NCBI GenBank assembly: GCA_965223835.1
Contig: CBDCXQ010000001.1
Location: 4,092,001 to 4,156,000, forward strand
Source of the DNA: CAVYXZ01 sp965223835
GTDB lineage: Bacteria; Chloroflexota; Anaerolineae; Aggregatilineales; Phototrophicaceae
Length of the DNA: 64,000 nucleotides
Direction: 5' to 3'
In this document: one piece after another, positions 34,586 to 44,455 of the stretch
Numbering within the stretch: the first letter of the stretch is position 1
Layout of the letters: every line of letters begins with the position of its first letter
The notes under the pieces: model-generated
What the model was told of the DNA's origin: nothing
Seen by the model: only the letters and a program-made list of their open reading frames with translations
Databases searched by the model: none
Made by a program: the position numbers and the translations under genes

Positions 34586-35674
34586 TTATTCCTTCTGCGG
34601 GTCTGGCGGAATCATGGCGTCAGGTGCGTCAAGATCGGCTTCGGTCTGATAAATGGCGTCGGGCGGGCCAATCACAATCAGCACTTCTCCCGGCTGAATG
34701 ACATGTTGCGCATTTGGGTTGATAATTAGTTCGCCATTCGCCTTTTGCACCGCCAGAATATTCACGTTACGAACCTGGCGGATATTCGTCTGGGCAATCG
34801 TGCGGCCTGCTAGCGGTGATTTCTCTGCTACACTCACCTGCCCGATGTCCATATCATAACGATCGCCAACATGGAACATCTGATTCATGAAATCGTGGAC
34901 TGCGGGACGCAGCATCGCTAGGGCCATGCGATGCCCACCGATCATATACGGACTGACTACTCGATTGGCTCCCGCCCGACGCAGTTTACTCTCGGAAGTA
35001 GCTTCCGCCGCCCGCGCGACTATGAACAGGCTGGGGTTAATCTCCCGCGCGGACAACACGGTCATGACATTATCGGCATCACTATTGAGGGCCGCGACCA
35101 ATCCTACGGCCTGGGCAATATGTGCCTCGTGGAGCACATCATCATGTGTACCATCGCCAATAATATGCAGGACATTATCCTCTAGCAGTTCTTCGCGCAG
35201 TTCTTCATCCTGTTCAATGACGACAAATGTTTGCTGCCGTTTATTGAGATCACGGACAATCTGTCGCCCCATGCGCCCATAGCCACAAACGATATAATGA
35301 TGCTCCAACTTCTCAATCAATTCTTCCATACGCCGTTCCCGGATTGATAACCATAAACGCGAACCGAGGATGATCCCGGCAATATTGCTGACACCCGCCG
35401 TCGCTGTTGCTACACCACTGACGATCAGCGCTGATGTAAAAAACCGGCCCAAAGGCGACAAGGGTTGAACTTCACCAAAGCCAACGGTCGTAATGGTGAT
35501 AATCGTCATATAGAACGCATCGTTTACCGACATGCGCTCGATGAACATGTAACCCAGTGTCCCCCCGCATAATAACAGCAGGAGCATCAGCAACGAAATC
35601 TCCAGGCCCCGGATAGGGTCCGCCAGCCAGTTACGCAGATAACGATTCAGTGCAGTGAGTTTGCGTTCAATCAT
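34586..35674 (-). CDS. potassium channel protein with TrkA-N and TrkA-C domains
   Basis: 362 aa from ATG 35674 (AGGT five bases upstream). Two helices flank a pore loop with selectivity filter TITTVGFGE (about residue 65); this is the Kch/MthK-like 2TM form. HYIVCGYGRMGRQIVRDL opens the RCK/TrkA-N Rossmann domain (about 125-245), and VSVAEKSPLAGRTIAQTNIRQ with GEVLIVIGPPDAI is TrkA-C (275-350). The RCK domain gates the channel by binding nucleotide or cations. Complete tetrameric-channel subunit in the inner membrane; divergent from the histidine phosphatase gene. Confidence 0.93.
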   Translation of the reverse strand: MIERKLTALNRYLRNWLADPIRGLEISLLMLLLLLCGGTLGYMFIERMSVNDAFYMTIITITTVGFGEVQPLSPLGRFFTSALIVSGVATATAGVSNIAGIILGSRLWLSIRERRMEELIEKLEHHYIVCGYGRMGRQIVRDLNKRQQTFVVIEQDEELREELLEDNVLHIIGDGTHDDVLHEAHIAQAVGLVAALNSDADNVMTVLSAREINPSLFIVARAAEATSESKLRRAGANRVVSPYMIGGHRMALAMLRPAVHDFMNQMFHVGDRYDMDIGQVSVAEKSPLAGRTIAQTNIRQVRNVNILAVQKANGELIINPNAQHVIQPGEVLIVIGPPDAIYQTEADLDAPDAMIPPDPQKE

Positions 35675-35792
35675 GTTACCTATTGTAACCAATCTACGCA
35701 TAGTCGTGGCAGGTAAAGTTGCCTATAATTCCATACTGCTGTTTGCTACATTCCAACTGTATGTTCATCACACACAAAATATAAGGATTAAT

Positions 35793-36407
35793 ATGCCAAC
35801 CACCATTCATTTCGTCCGGCACGGTGAGGTACACAATCCCACCCACATTTTTTACGGTCGCTTACCCAACTTCGGCCTCAGCAAACGTGGTCAACAACAG
35901 GCACAGGGAGCCGCTCAATATTTGCAAGCGAAGCCACTCGCCGCCCTGTTCGCCAGTCCCCAGCAACGGGCACAGGAAACCGCTACCATTCTGGCCGAGC
36001 ATCACCCGGCGCTTGAAATCCTAACCGATGAGCGGCTGGACGAAATCTATACGCCGTATGATGGCACACCAATCAATAAGTTGGCAGCGATGGGATGGAA
36101 CCTGTATAAGGATACACCAGCCGAGTACGAACAACCTGCCGATGTTGTCCAGCGAACCCAGGACTTTATCACCCAGATCAGGCAAGAATGCTCGGATAAC
36201 GAAGTCGCGGCAGTAACACATGGCGATGTCGTAGCCCTGGCACTAACCATTGCCTTTGGCGAAAAACCCGTTGCGGGCCGGCGCATCTACTTCACGCGGT
36301 TTGGCCTGTCAGAAAGCTACCCAACAACCGCCTCGGTCGCCACCTTCACCTATCATAGCAGCGATCCCGCTGAGCGCCCGGAAGTTCGCTATAAACGACC
36401 CTACTGA
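35793..36407 (+). CDS. histidine phosphatase family protein (phosphoglycerate mutase-like)
   Basis: 204 aa from ATG 35793 with AAGGAT upstream. IHFVRHGEV has the phosphorylated His in R-H-G; ASPQQRAQETATILAEH holds the second Arg; AAVTHGDVVALAL the second His. This is the small broad-specificity branch (CobC/GpmB type). The substrate is not set. It converges on the FkbM gene. Confidence 0.9.
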   Translation: MPTTIHFVRHGEVHNPTHIFYGRLPNFGLSKRGQQQAQGAAQYLQAKPLAALFASPQQRAQETATILAEHHPALEILTDERLDEIYTPYDGTPINKLAAMGWNLYKDTPAEYEQPADVVQRTQDFITQIRQECSDNEVAAVTHGDVVALALTIAFGEKPVAGRRIYFTRFGLSESYPTTASVATFTYHSSDPAERPEVRYKRPY

Positions 36408-36420
36408 CTAGAACAACTGC

Positions 36421-37143
36421 TCAACGAGCAACAATATGACGTTTTCCCAATGGTTCATGGCGATAGCCATGTGCCTGAAGCCAATCCTCCAATTCCAGTA
36501 GATTGTCATGATGTTCCAGCAGCAGGGTCGGCTGGTGCGTGGCAACCAGATGGGCTGCACCGGTTAAGGCAGCGCGCTCATGGCCTTCAATGTCTATGAC
36601 AATAAGATCGGGAATGGCTTGAGAAGCGGTTACAAATTCATCCAGCGTCATTGCCGGGACACTGACCTGGGAACGGTCCTCATCAGCAGTCGTTGCTACA
36701 TGATGCTTGCCGTCGGCAGTGCCCTGGGCCATCACAACGGTGCCCATTTGGTCGGAAATACAGTTGGCAATCGGGTTAATCATGGGCTGTAGGTTGGGGT
36801 TAGCAGCGATGTTCGCCTGTAACGCGGCATAATTTTCCGGCCACCCTTCAAAGGCAAAGACCTGCCCCTGATCGCGCAGCAAGCGGGCAATAAACAGCAC
36901 ATGAATGCCCGCATGTGCACCGACGACATAAACGATCATACCCGGTTGCACGTGCTGTTTTAACCACATCTGTACGAGTGGTTCGTAGCCTGCATAAAAG
37001 ACACGTAAGCGCTGGGCCATTGGCGGCGTCAAGTGAAACTTTAGCCCCCGATATGGCCCCCAAAACGCGGAACGCACCCGACCCGCCCGAAATCCGCCCC
37101 GAAGCAAAAGCCAATGGAATAGATTCTTAAGCTGGCTGCGCAT
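36421..37143 (-). CDS. FkbM-family methyltransferase
   Basis: 240 aa, AGGT six bases before the ATG. MIVYVVGAHAGIHVLFIARLL is motif I, although the usual Asp (V-x-D-x-G-A) is Val here; VFAFEGWPENYAALQANIAAN is beta2; TLDEFV...IPDLIVIDIEGHERAALTGA is the FkbM hallmark. The C-terminal LLLEHHDNLLELEDWLQAHGYRHEP completes the family domain. FkbM enzymes O-methylate sugars or polyketides. It faces away from the membrane glycosyltransferase gene at 37259, which may provide a context in surface-glycan modification. Confidence 0.88.
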   Translation of the reverse strand: MRSQLKNLFHWLLLRGGFRAGRVRSAFWGPYRGLKFHLTPPMAQRLRVFYAGYEPLVQMWLKQHVQPGMIVYVVGAHAGIHVLFIARLLRDQGQVFAFEGWPENYAALQANIAANPNLQPMINPIANCISDQMGTVVMAQGTADGKHHVATTADEDRSQVSVPAMTLDEFVTASQAIPDLIVIDIEGHERAALTGAAHLVATHQPTLLLEHHDNLLELEDWLQAHGYRHEPLGKRHIVAR

Positions 37144-37258
37144 CAGTTACCTGCCCGGCATGAATTAACCAGATCATTCTAACAGTCGGATTAACCTTTT
37201 ACGATGTTTAGCTGTCAGGTAACATAGCCTGATTGATTACGACCACAGACAGGCTGGC

Positions 37259-39343
37259 ATGCGTTCCGATCAAGCAATTAGTAGCGCACCCACAAACCAC
37301 AGCCTCAATATTCGCTGGCGTCAACTCGTTCCCCCACTTGCGTTTACGATCATCACGCTCATCGTGTTGCTGGCGCAAAGTGGCGGCATTGGCTTCTGGG
37401 ATAAACATCACGGCTGGAGTTCGTCACATGGCCTGGCAATTATGAGTCGATCCACGCTGGAAAATGGATTTGTGGGCCATGCCCGCACCCACATCAGCGG
37501 TGACGGCTTTATCGGTTACATCTACTTTGATCGCTACCCGGTGTTTTTTAGCGCGCTCATCGGCACCCTCATCAACCTGACCGACGACTTACCGACCAAA
37601 GTTGTGCTGGCGCGACAGGTGATGCAGCTTATCTTTCTGGCAACCATGCTGTTCGCATTTTTGATTATCCGGCGCATGTTACCCAACCCCTATCTGGCCT
37701 TAAGCGTGGTCCTGCTGGCGTTTTCCAGCTATGACCTGCTGTACTACCGCGACATGATCCACTTCGATCAGCCCGCGCTGCTCGGTATGCTGATTTTGCT
37801 TTACGCCATCACGGTTTACAAACTGGACTCGCGGTCACGCTGGTTAATCCCAACAACGCTGGTCGCGGTTGGCCTGGGTCGCGGCTATGCGTCATTTGCC
37901 ATCCTGGGATTGTGGTTCGTTGTTGAAGCACTGGGGATAATGGTCAATCGACAGGTATCAGTTTGGCAACGCCTGCGGGCAATCTTCGGGCATCCAGCTA
38001 CCCGTATGCTGGTGTTGGGATTGGTCTGGGGCGGTTTACTGCTGGGCTACAATCTGGTAATCGAAGCCGCCCGGCGTGAAGTCCCGCTGCAGCAGACCAG
38101 TATTGTTGAGAGCGCCTTGCGCCGTTTGCCTATTGGTGAGGAGTTAGGCCGCAATGTCAGGACATCGGGCAGTCCGATTCCGCCCTGGGACGAATTTGCC
38201 CGCGTGACCGGCGACCGCATTTTGCGCTGGATTCTGCCAGGCCGCTACCCATCAAGTGATACAAACATCGCCCCGACAACTTATCCACTAATACTCTTCA
38301 CGCTGGCACTTACGATTATTTTCACCTTTCGCCAACCATCCAAAAGGCGTATTCCGGTCTTTTTACTGGGGTTCGCCGGCATCGGCTGGATATTCTTCAT
38401 GATTAACCTGACATTCCAGCATGACTACACGACGATGTACGCGATTGGCTTTGGACTGGTGTTGTATCTGGCGCTGTTAAGCTGGCTCCAGCGTTACCCA
38501 CAGGTGGCGGGTGGGGTGTTGCTGGTCAGTCTGGGAATTTTTGGACTTTCAAATCAGCAACTCTATGCGGCGACGATTGAGACGATCAACGAGTCGAATG
38601 TGTACACCGACGACTATAATCGTGTGCTGCACGCCATCGAGGGTCATGATCGCGCCGTTTATAACACCTTCCCCAATTTCTGCGCCATCCTCAACTCAAA
38701 ATGTTATGTGCTGGGCTTTTACCTCGGCGACAACTACATAACTGAAGACCTTGACGCCGCCGATTATGTCCTGAGTTCCTATGTTTATCATACCTCGGAG
38801 GCGTTTTTGCGGGCTGATGGTGAAGATGGCCTGCTGTTGATGTCCCGGTCACTGACACCGGATAACACTGTTGCCCACCTCTTTGCTACTGCCGCCGCTG
38901 AAGTGCGTCACTTGCCGGAAGAGATGGAGCCGTTGTTCAAGTTCGGCGATGAATTCACGCTGCACAATTGGAGCCTGCGTGATAATGTCACCGTGCAGCC
39001 CTGCCAGCGAGTAAACCTCGAAAGCTGGTGGTCAATTAACGAACCACCACCGGCCAACTATAGTATGCAAATCGCACTGGTCGATCTAGATGGCAATGCG
39101 ATCAGTGCCAGCAATACTAGCCTGACCCGTGTGCCCACCCAGGTCTGGATTCCCGACGCTTACTTTCTGGATGCCCGGCAAGTCGTTGTCCCTTGTGATG
39201 CCCCGCCCGGTGAATATCCGCTGGTGCTGAGTGTTTACGATCCCGATACCGTATTGACTGATGGGTCGCTGCCGGTGTATTTCCCTGATGGCACGCCTTC
39301 GACCGCCTATGTTTACCTGACAACGCTGTTTGTCGAGGGGTAG
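37259..39343 (+). CDS. polytopic membrane protein, GT39/ArnT-like glycosyltransferase (GT-C fold)
   Basis: 694 aa. About ten helices in residues 20-440, with a first extracytoplasmic loop GFWDKHHGWSSSHGLAIM ... FDRYPVFFSALIG as in lipid-linked sugar transferases, and ALLGMLILLYAITVYKLDSRSR in the typical place. The last 250 residues form an extracytoplasmic domain with a beta sandwich. The family uses polyprenyl-phosphate sugars, which fits the GT2 gene immediately downstream. No strong RBS. Acceptor unknown. Confidence 0.75.
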   Translation: MRSDQAISSAPTNHSLNIRWRQLVPPLAFTIITLIVLLAQSGGIGFWDKHHGWSSSHGLAIMSRSTLENGFVGHARTHISGDGFIGYIYFDRYPVFFSALIGTLINLTDDLPTKVVLARQVMQLIFLATMLFAFLIIRRMLPNPYLALSVVLLAFSSYDLLYYRDMIHFDQPALLGMLILLYAITVYKLDSRSRWLIPTTLVAVGLGRGYASFAILGLWFVVEALGIMVNRQVSVWQRLRAIFGHPATRMLVLGLVWGGLLLGYNLVIEAARREVPLQQTSIVESALRRLPIGEELGRNVRTSGSPIPPWDEFARVTGDRILRWILPGRYPSSDTNIAPTTYPLILFTLALTIIFTFRQPSKRRIPVFLLGFAGIGWIFFMINLTFQHDYTTMYAIGFGLVLYLALLSWLQRYPQVAGGVLLVSLGIFGLSNQQLYAATIETINESNVYTDDYNRVLHAIEGHDRAVYNTFPNFCAILNSKCYVLGFYLGDNYITEDLDAADYVLSSYVYHTSEAFLRADGEDGLLLMSRSLTPDNTVAHLFATAAAEVRHLPEEMEPLFKFGDEFTLHNWSLRDNVTVQPCQRVNLESWWSINEPPPANYSMQIALVDLDGNAISASNTSLTRVPTQVWIPDAYFLDARQVVVPCDAPPGEYPLVLSVYDPDTVLTDGSLPVYFPDGTPSTAYVYLTTLFVEG

Positions 39344-39602
39344 AAATGATTAAGCTACCGCCTGGCCCGATTTCAGGTGACAATTTAGAATGCTCACTAC
39401 GTTCAGCTCCAACCTAATCGTAATCAGTTGCCGAGCATCAAACTAAATTGCGCTCCAGCTTACAATCCTTACAAAGTCTGCAAATAAAAAAGATGTGCAT
39501 CTGTAAAAATCTGTTAGGACAGGGTTTAGGACCGCGTTAGGCTCACATGGCAGCATAGCAGCATATTCAAAGATCACAGTTCACGAGGGGTCGGAACAAA
39601 AG

Positions 39603-40865
39603 ATGAATGTACTATCCATTGTAATCCCAGCATACAACGAAGAAGATGGCGTGGGAGAAGTGATTGAACGCATCTTGAAAGTTGAGCCGGAATTACAGGC
39701 AATTGGGCTGGATGGCCTGGAACTGATTATCGTTGATGATTGCTCTAAAGACCGGACGGCGGAGATCGTCGAAAGTTATGCAGATCAGGGTGTGATTCTT
39801 ATTCGCCATGAGCAGAACAAAAATTATGGTGGGGCACTGAAGACTGGCTTCCGTCATGCCAAAGGGGATTACCTGGCCTTTATGGATGCCGACGGCACTT
39901 ATCCGCCCGAATATTATCCCGCCATGTTTAAAGCGCTCAAAGAACAAGCTGCCGACCTCGTGATTGGGTCGCGCATGGCCGGGGTCGAAAGCGATATGCC
40001 GCTCACTCGTCGGATTGGTAACACGGTTTTTGCCACGCTAGTCAGCATCATCGCTCACAAGCGCATTACCGACAGTGCCAGCGGTCAGCGTATCCTCAAG
40101 CGGGAAGCGTTGGAAAAATTGTACCCGCTGCCCGACGGCCTGAACTTTACACCGGTCATGAGCACACGAGCGCTACACGAAGACATTAACATGATCGAAG
40201 TGCCCATCCGCTATGAGGAACGTGACGGCGAAAGCAAGCTGAGTGTGGTTCACGATGGCCTGCGCTTCCTGTTCAGCATCCTCGGCACCGCGTCGGTATA
40301 CAATCCGGTGCGCCTGATGGGTGGTCTGTCGGTTGGTGCCGTCGTATTGGCGATACTGGCGCTGATCCCCTGGCTGAATGCGGTTGCCAACGGGGTTGAT
40401 GACCGCAGCGGCTTTGCCAACCTGCTGTTTATCGCCATGACACTTGCGATTGTCGCCGTGAATCTGTTCAGCATCGGGACGATTTTCAATTATATCGTGT
40501 CTTTGTTCCACCGCCGTCCCATCCGTCAGGGGCTGTTTGGTCGGCCCGTTTTCCGGCGTCCCCTGGAACAGCGTTTCGGCCTGGCTGGTGGCAGTTTGCT
40601 GGTGGTTGGTATCCTGATGTTTATCGCCGCCGCCCTCTACTCGAATAACAATGCTGAACCGGCCTGGTTCTTACTCGTTCCCAGCGCGATGTTCGTCATG
40701 ACCGGTATTCAACTGTTGACAAGCTGGATGCTGGTCTATATGTTGACTGAGCTGAGCAAACGCGAACTCAAAGCTGAAGAAGATCTGGGTACAAATCACA
40801 CTGTTGCTGAAACTGAAGATGAAACTCTCGTCCTGTCCGTAGCCGATCAAGCACTCGTTCAATAA
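39603..40865 (+). CDS. family 2 glycosyltransferase with C-terminal membrane helices
   Basis: 420 aa. GT-A domain (1-230): LSIVIPAYNEEDGVGEVIERIL, LIIVDDCSKDRTAEI, GGALKTGFRHAKGDYLAFMDADGTYPPEYY (DAD as the metal-binding DxD), and VPIRYEERDGESKLSV. Helices at about 240-260, 275-300, 335-355 and 360-385 anchor it. This is the polyprenyl-phosphate mannose/glucose synthase type, which would feed the GT-C protein encoded upstream. Cotranscription with 40900 is likely (34-base gap). Confidence 0.9.
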   Translation: MNVLSIVIPAYNEEDGVGEVIERILKVEPELQAIGLDGLELIIVDDCSKDRTAEIVESYADQGVILIRHEQNKNYGGALKTGFRHAKGDYLAFMDADGTYPPEYYPAMFKALKEQAADLVIGSRMAGVESDMPLTRRIGNTVFATLVSIIAHKRITDSASGQRILKREALEKLYPLPDGLNFTPVMSTRALHEDINMIEVPIRYEERDGESKLSVVHDGLRFLFSILGTASVYNPVRLMGGLSVGAVVLAILALIPWLNAVANGVDDRSGFANLLFIAMTLAIVAVNLFSIGTIFNYIVSLFHRRPIRQGLFGRPVFRRPLEQRFGLAGGSLLVVGILMFIAAALYSNNNAEPAWFLLVPSAMFVMTGIQLLTSWMLVYMLTELSKRELKAEEDLGTNHTVAETEDETLVLSVADQALVQ

Positions 40866-40899
40866 ATCAACCCGTGTGGTTGCAAGAGGAAAATGAAAC

Positions 40900-42651
40900 A
40901 TGGCTGATCCCAGTCTGTACAACAATGAAAAATATGAAGCGGCCCGTAAGGCAGCATTTCGTCAGGAAGGTCCTTATGTCGGTGGGGAGATCACCGGCAG
41001 CAAAGATCTGGAACCCGCCCTCAAGGAAAACCTGGGGACGCGCCGGGTACCCAAAGTATCTAATGTGCGTTTCCCGGATGCTGACCCGCTGATTGGACGT
41101 TTTACCAGCGAAAATCTGGAACACAACGTTGATGTCCTGCTGGTGAATCCGCCGGCTCCCGATGGTGGCATCTGGATCCGTACCCAGCACCGGGTTGGTC
41201 GCCGCAGCCGCGAAAACATGATCTGGGGTCAGGTTGAACTGGCGCAAATGGCCGCGATTCTCCACCCGGACCATAAAGTTGCGGTGATTGACGCCATTGC
41301 TGAACGCATGTCCTGGGAAGAATTTGATGCTAGGCTACAAGAACTCAAGCCGCGCTTCTATGTCACCCACGTCACCGCGCCAACCCTGACGATTGATATG
41401 TATGGCTGCTTCCTGGCAAAAGCGGTGGGTGCCACGACAATGGCTTTTGGCACGCATACCACCCCCCTTGCTGTTGAAACCATGCGTCCGCACCCGGCAC
41501 TGGATTATGTCCTGCGCGGCGAACCCGACCTGACGCTGCGTGAAGTGGTGGACACCATTACCGGTCGCACCGAATTCAGCGAAGAGATCGAGCATCTGTA
41601 CCGCAGCACCGACCCGGAATGGTCGCCTAAAGTGGCCGAGATGGACATCGCCACCGGTCAGTTCGATATGCATCATGTTAAGGGTCTGGTCTGGCGCTGG
41701 AAGGGTGAGATCATCCGCAATGAAGATCGCCCCTTCATCCCCAACCTGGACGACCTGCCCCTACCGATGCATCATCTGTTGCCGCTCGATAGTTATCGCA
41801 CACCGGTGCTGCGCGGTTCTTACCAGTTTATCGTAACCAGTCGGGGTTGTTCTGCCGGGTGTATCTATTGCATCAAGCATGTGAGTTATCAACATGCCCT
41901 GCGGCTGCGCAGCCCGGAAAATATCATGGCCGAAATCAAGATGCTGGCCGAGATGGGCGTCAAGAACATCCATATGTATGCCGACCTGTTCACCATCAAT
42001 CGCGATCAGGTCATGGGCATCTGCGATCAGATGATTGAAGCCAATCTGGGACTCAAGTTCACCTGCAATAGCCGCGTAGACTATGTAGATGAAGAGCTGC
42101 TCGAAAAGATGGCCCAGGCCGGTTGTGATACGATTTCCTGGGGCATCGAAAGCGCCAGCGAACAAATTCTCAAAAAGGCGCGGAAAGGCACCACGGCTGA
42201 TCGGGCACGCCGCAGTCTGGCCGCCTCGAAGAAAAACGGCATCCGCAACTTCGGGTATTTCATCATCGGCCTGCCCGGTGAAACCCGTGAAACCATTCAG
42301 GAAACCATTGATTTCAGCAAGGAACTACCGCTGGATCTGGCAATCTTCCATATCGCAGCCCCCTATCCGGGCACTCCCTTCTTCTTCCAGGTGATGGAAA
42401 ACAACTGGTTCCGTCCCGGTACGAAGTGGGAGCAGGTTGATATGGACAAATCAACTGTCTTGCAATACGAAAATCTTAGCGCCGAGGACCTGCAACGCGA
42501 AGCACAGCGGGCAACCCGTGAATGGATGTTCCGACCCGGTCCTATCATGACATTCGCGAAGTCGCTCACTAATGTTGCTTCAATCCGCTCGCTCTTAAAC
42601 ATTGGTTTCCAGCAAGCACGCTGGGCTTTGTTCCCGAACGCGGCGCACTAA
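40900..42651 (+). CDS. B12-binding domain radical SAM protein
   Basis: 583 aa. After an unusual 75-residue N-terminus, residues about 80-230 look like a cobalamin-binding domain (VDVLLVNPPAPDGG; DYVLRGEPDLTL). The radical SAM core has CSAGCIYC, with Cys317, Cys321 and Cys324 binding the 4Fe-4S cluster, then GVKNIHMYADLFTIN, TCNSRVDYVDEELLEKMAQAGCDTISWGIESAS and FGYFIIGLPGET. Class B methylases of this type act on unactivated carbons, often in lipids or natural products. The GT2/GT-C neighbours point to a membrane lipid or glycolipid. A terminator follows. Confidence 0.9.
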   Translation: MADPSLYNNEKYEAARKAAFRQEGPYVGGEITGSKDLEPALKENLGTRRVPKVSNVRFPDADPLIGRFTSENLEHNVDVLLVNPPAPDGGIWIRTQHRVGRRSRENMIWGQVELAQMAAILHPDHKVAVIDAIAERMSWEEFDARLQELKPRFYVTHVTAPTLTIDMYGCFLAKAVGATTMAFGTHTTPLAVETMRPHPALDYVLRGEPDLTLREVVDTITGRTEFSEEIEHLYRSTDPEWSPKVAEMDIATGQFDMHHVKGLVWRWKGEIIRNEDRPFIPNLDDLPLPMHHLLPLDSYRTPVLRGSYQFIVTSRGCSAGCIYCIKHVSYQHALRLRSPENIMAEIKMLAEMGVKNIHMYADLFTINRDQVMGICDQMIEANLGLKFTCNSRVDYVDEELLEKMAQAGCDTISWGIESASEQILKKARKGTTADRARRSLAASKKNGIRNFGYFIIGLPGETRETIQETIDFSKELPLDLAIFHIAAPYPGTPFFFQVMENNWFRPGTKWEQVDMDKSTVLQYENLSAEDLQREAQRATREWMFRPGPIMTFAKSLTNVASIRSLLNIGFQQARWALFPNAAH

Positions 42652-42675
42652 GATTTTTACCCTCCAATCGACCCA

Positions 42676-42709
42676 GCAAACGCCGGCTGCCCTGCTGGCG
42701 TTTGCGCTT
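42676..42709 (+). terminator. terminator of the radical SAM operon
   Basis: Perfect nine-base arms GCAAACGCC/GGCGTTTGC, 25 bases past the stop, then GCTTTCC. Confidence 0.65.
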
Positions 42710-42763
42710 TCCAGATAGGAATCCCATAATCAAATGAAGAGGATTAGCTTGAGGAGACGTTTC

Positions 42764-44386
42764 ATGATCCGCATTTTCTGTTTGCTAATACTGCTTTTTA
42801 CGTCGGTCATCGTGCAGGCACAGACCGACTTGACCTGCCCTCAGATGGCGGGTCTCGCGTTGGATGATGCCTTGCGGAATTGTTCCCAGGTTGAAACTGG
42901 CGCGATCTGTTACGGTCATGACACCATTATTGCCGAATTTTCTGACCAGCAAAACCTGACTGACCCCGCTGACCAGGCGTCAGTGGTGACTTTAGAATCC
43001 TTGCAAACCAGTTCCTTGAACCCGGCAGACGAGCAGTGGGGCCTCGCCCGGTTGCGCATCGCGGCCAATCTAACCGGCGCCGATAGTGTGCTGCTGGTCG
43101 TTTTTGGGGATGTCCTCCTGGAAAATGGCGTGACGCAGCCAGTCGGCAATCGAATTGAAGCGACTACGGTTAGTAATGCCAACATACGCGCTGAACCATC
43201 GACCGATGCCGAGGTTACCGGTGGTTTAGTCAACGCTCAAACAGTGACTATAGACGCCCGTAATGCCGATTCCACCTGGCTCCATGTTAACGAACCCGCT
43301 GGTTGGGTCTTTGCTGAACTGGTGGAGCCGCTCTCCGATGTGAGCGAACTCAGCGTGATGACCGATTCTTCGATGCAGTTACAAACCCCGCTGCAGGCGC
43401 TCAACTTAAATTCTGGTGCTGGCACAACCGACTGTCTGGAATATAACAATAATGGTCTGCTGCTTCAGTCCCCACTCGAACGCGGTCCAGCCCGGCTCAC
43501 AATCAATGGTACCGACCTGGCTTTCAACGGTACAGCATATATACAGGCATCCGATAATTTGATTGTGCAGGTCTTGGAAGGCGCGGTACAGGTAAACGCC
43601 AATGAAGTCAGTCAGCAGTTGGTAGCCGGCACCCAGGTTGCTGTTCCGCTAAACGCCGGTGGCATGACTGCCGGTATACCTGGCGAACTCCAGCCCTACG
43701 ACGAAGAATTGCTGGCGACGCTGCCACTGGTTTTGCTTGACCGCGAATTTGAAATGGCGACGGCGCTGGCGGCTGATGAATTGGAAGCGCTGGCGAGTTG
43801 TATTATATCCACGCCGACTAACGTCAATCTCCGGTCTGGCCCGAGTACAGCGTTCCCCTTAGAAGGCACGTTGGAAGCTGAAAGCAGCGCCAGCGTGCGT
43901 GGACAAATCACCGGAGCCGATCAACTTATCTGGTGGCAACTCATTGATGAAAGCTGGGTGCGTTCTGATGTTGTTGAGGCTGGTGCGAACTGCGACAACG
44001 TACCCAACGTCGAAGATATACCAGAGCCACCACCACCCACCGCTGCAGGCGCGGTTGGACCGGTAGATGTTGTCTATCGACTGGAAGCTTGTAGTCCGGT
44101 TTCTGGCACGCCAGTCGCTGGTCAGATCATTAGCTTTGCCTATAATGGCGGCAGTTGGCCTTCACGAGCCGAAGCCCGTCAGGTCATCCCTGAGTTGACC
44201 GGCAGTGTAACCGTGAATGGTGAGCCGCTCTCGACGACCTTGAGTACGTTGCAATGGGGTGAAAATAACTATGGTGTCACCATTGCTGGCAGTTGGTCCG
44301 CGACGGCGGGAACGCATGCGGTGAATGCTCAACTATCACTATATGGTGGGATCGTCGCCGATTGCAGTATTACCATCGGCGAATAA
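42764..44386 (+). CDS. secreted protein with bacterial SH3 domains and FecR-like region
   Basis: 540 aa from ATG 42764, preceded by GAGGAGAC; the N-terminus MIRIFCLLILLFTSVIVQAQ is then a clean signal peptide. One SH3b module spans about 135-190 (NANIRAEPSTDAEVTGGLVNAQTV...GWVFAELV), a second about 345-405 (TNVNLRSGPSTAFPLEGTL...WVRSDVV). Between them GPARLTINGTDLAFNGTAYIQ..VLEGAVQVNA resembles the FecR beta helix. A Pro-rich linker then a C-terminal beta domain follows. Extracellular, probably cell-wall associated; function unknown. Terminated by the hairpin at 44401. Confidence 0.82.
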   Translation: MIRIFCLLILLFTSVIVQAQTDLTCPQMAGLALDDALRNCSQVETGAICYGHDTIIAEFSDQQNLTDPADQASVVTLESLQTSSLNPADEQWGLARLRIAANLTGADSVLLVVFGDVLLENGVTQPVGNRIEATTVSNANIRAEPSTDAEVTGGLVNAQTVTIDARNADSTWLHVNEPAGWVFAELVEPLSDVSELSVMTDSSMQLQTPLQALNLNSGAGTTDCLEYNNNGLLLQSPLERGPARLTINGTDLAFNGTAYIQASDNLIVQVLEGAVQVNANEVSQQLVAGTQVAVPLNAGGMTAGIPGELQPYDEELLATLPLVLLDREFEMATALAADELEALASCIISTPTNVNLRSGPSTAFPLEGTLEAESSASVRGQITGADQLIWWQLIDESWVRSDVVEAGANCDNVPNVEDIPEPPPPTAAGAVGPVDVVYRLEACSPVSGTPVAGQIISFAYNGGSWPSRAEARQVIPELTGSVTVNGEPLSTTLSTLQWGENNYGVTIAGSWSATAGTHAVNAQLSLYGGIVADCSITIGE

Positions 44387-44400
44387 ATTCAAAGTAAAAT

Positions 44401-44424
44401 GGTCGGGTACGTCCCGACCTTTTA
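44401..44424 (+). terminator. terminator of the secreted SH3 protein gene
   Basis: Perfect seven-base arms GGTCGGG/CCCGACC around TACGT, followed by TTTT; between convergent genes, 15 bases past the stop. Confidence 0.8.
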
Positions 44425-44455
44425 CCATAAACCAGCCACGTGGCGCATCATGTAC

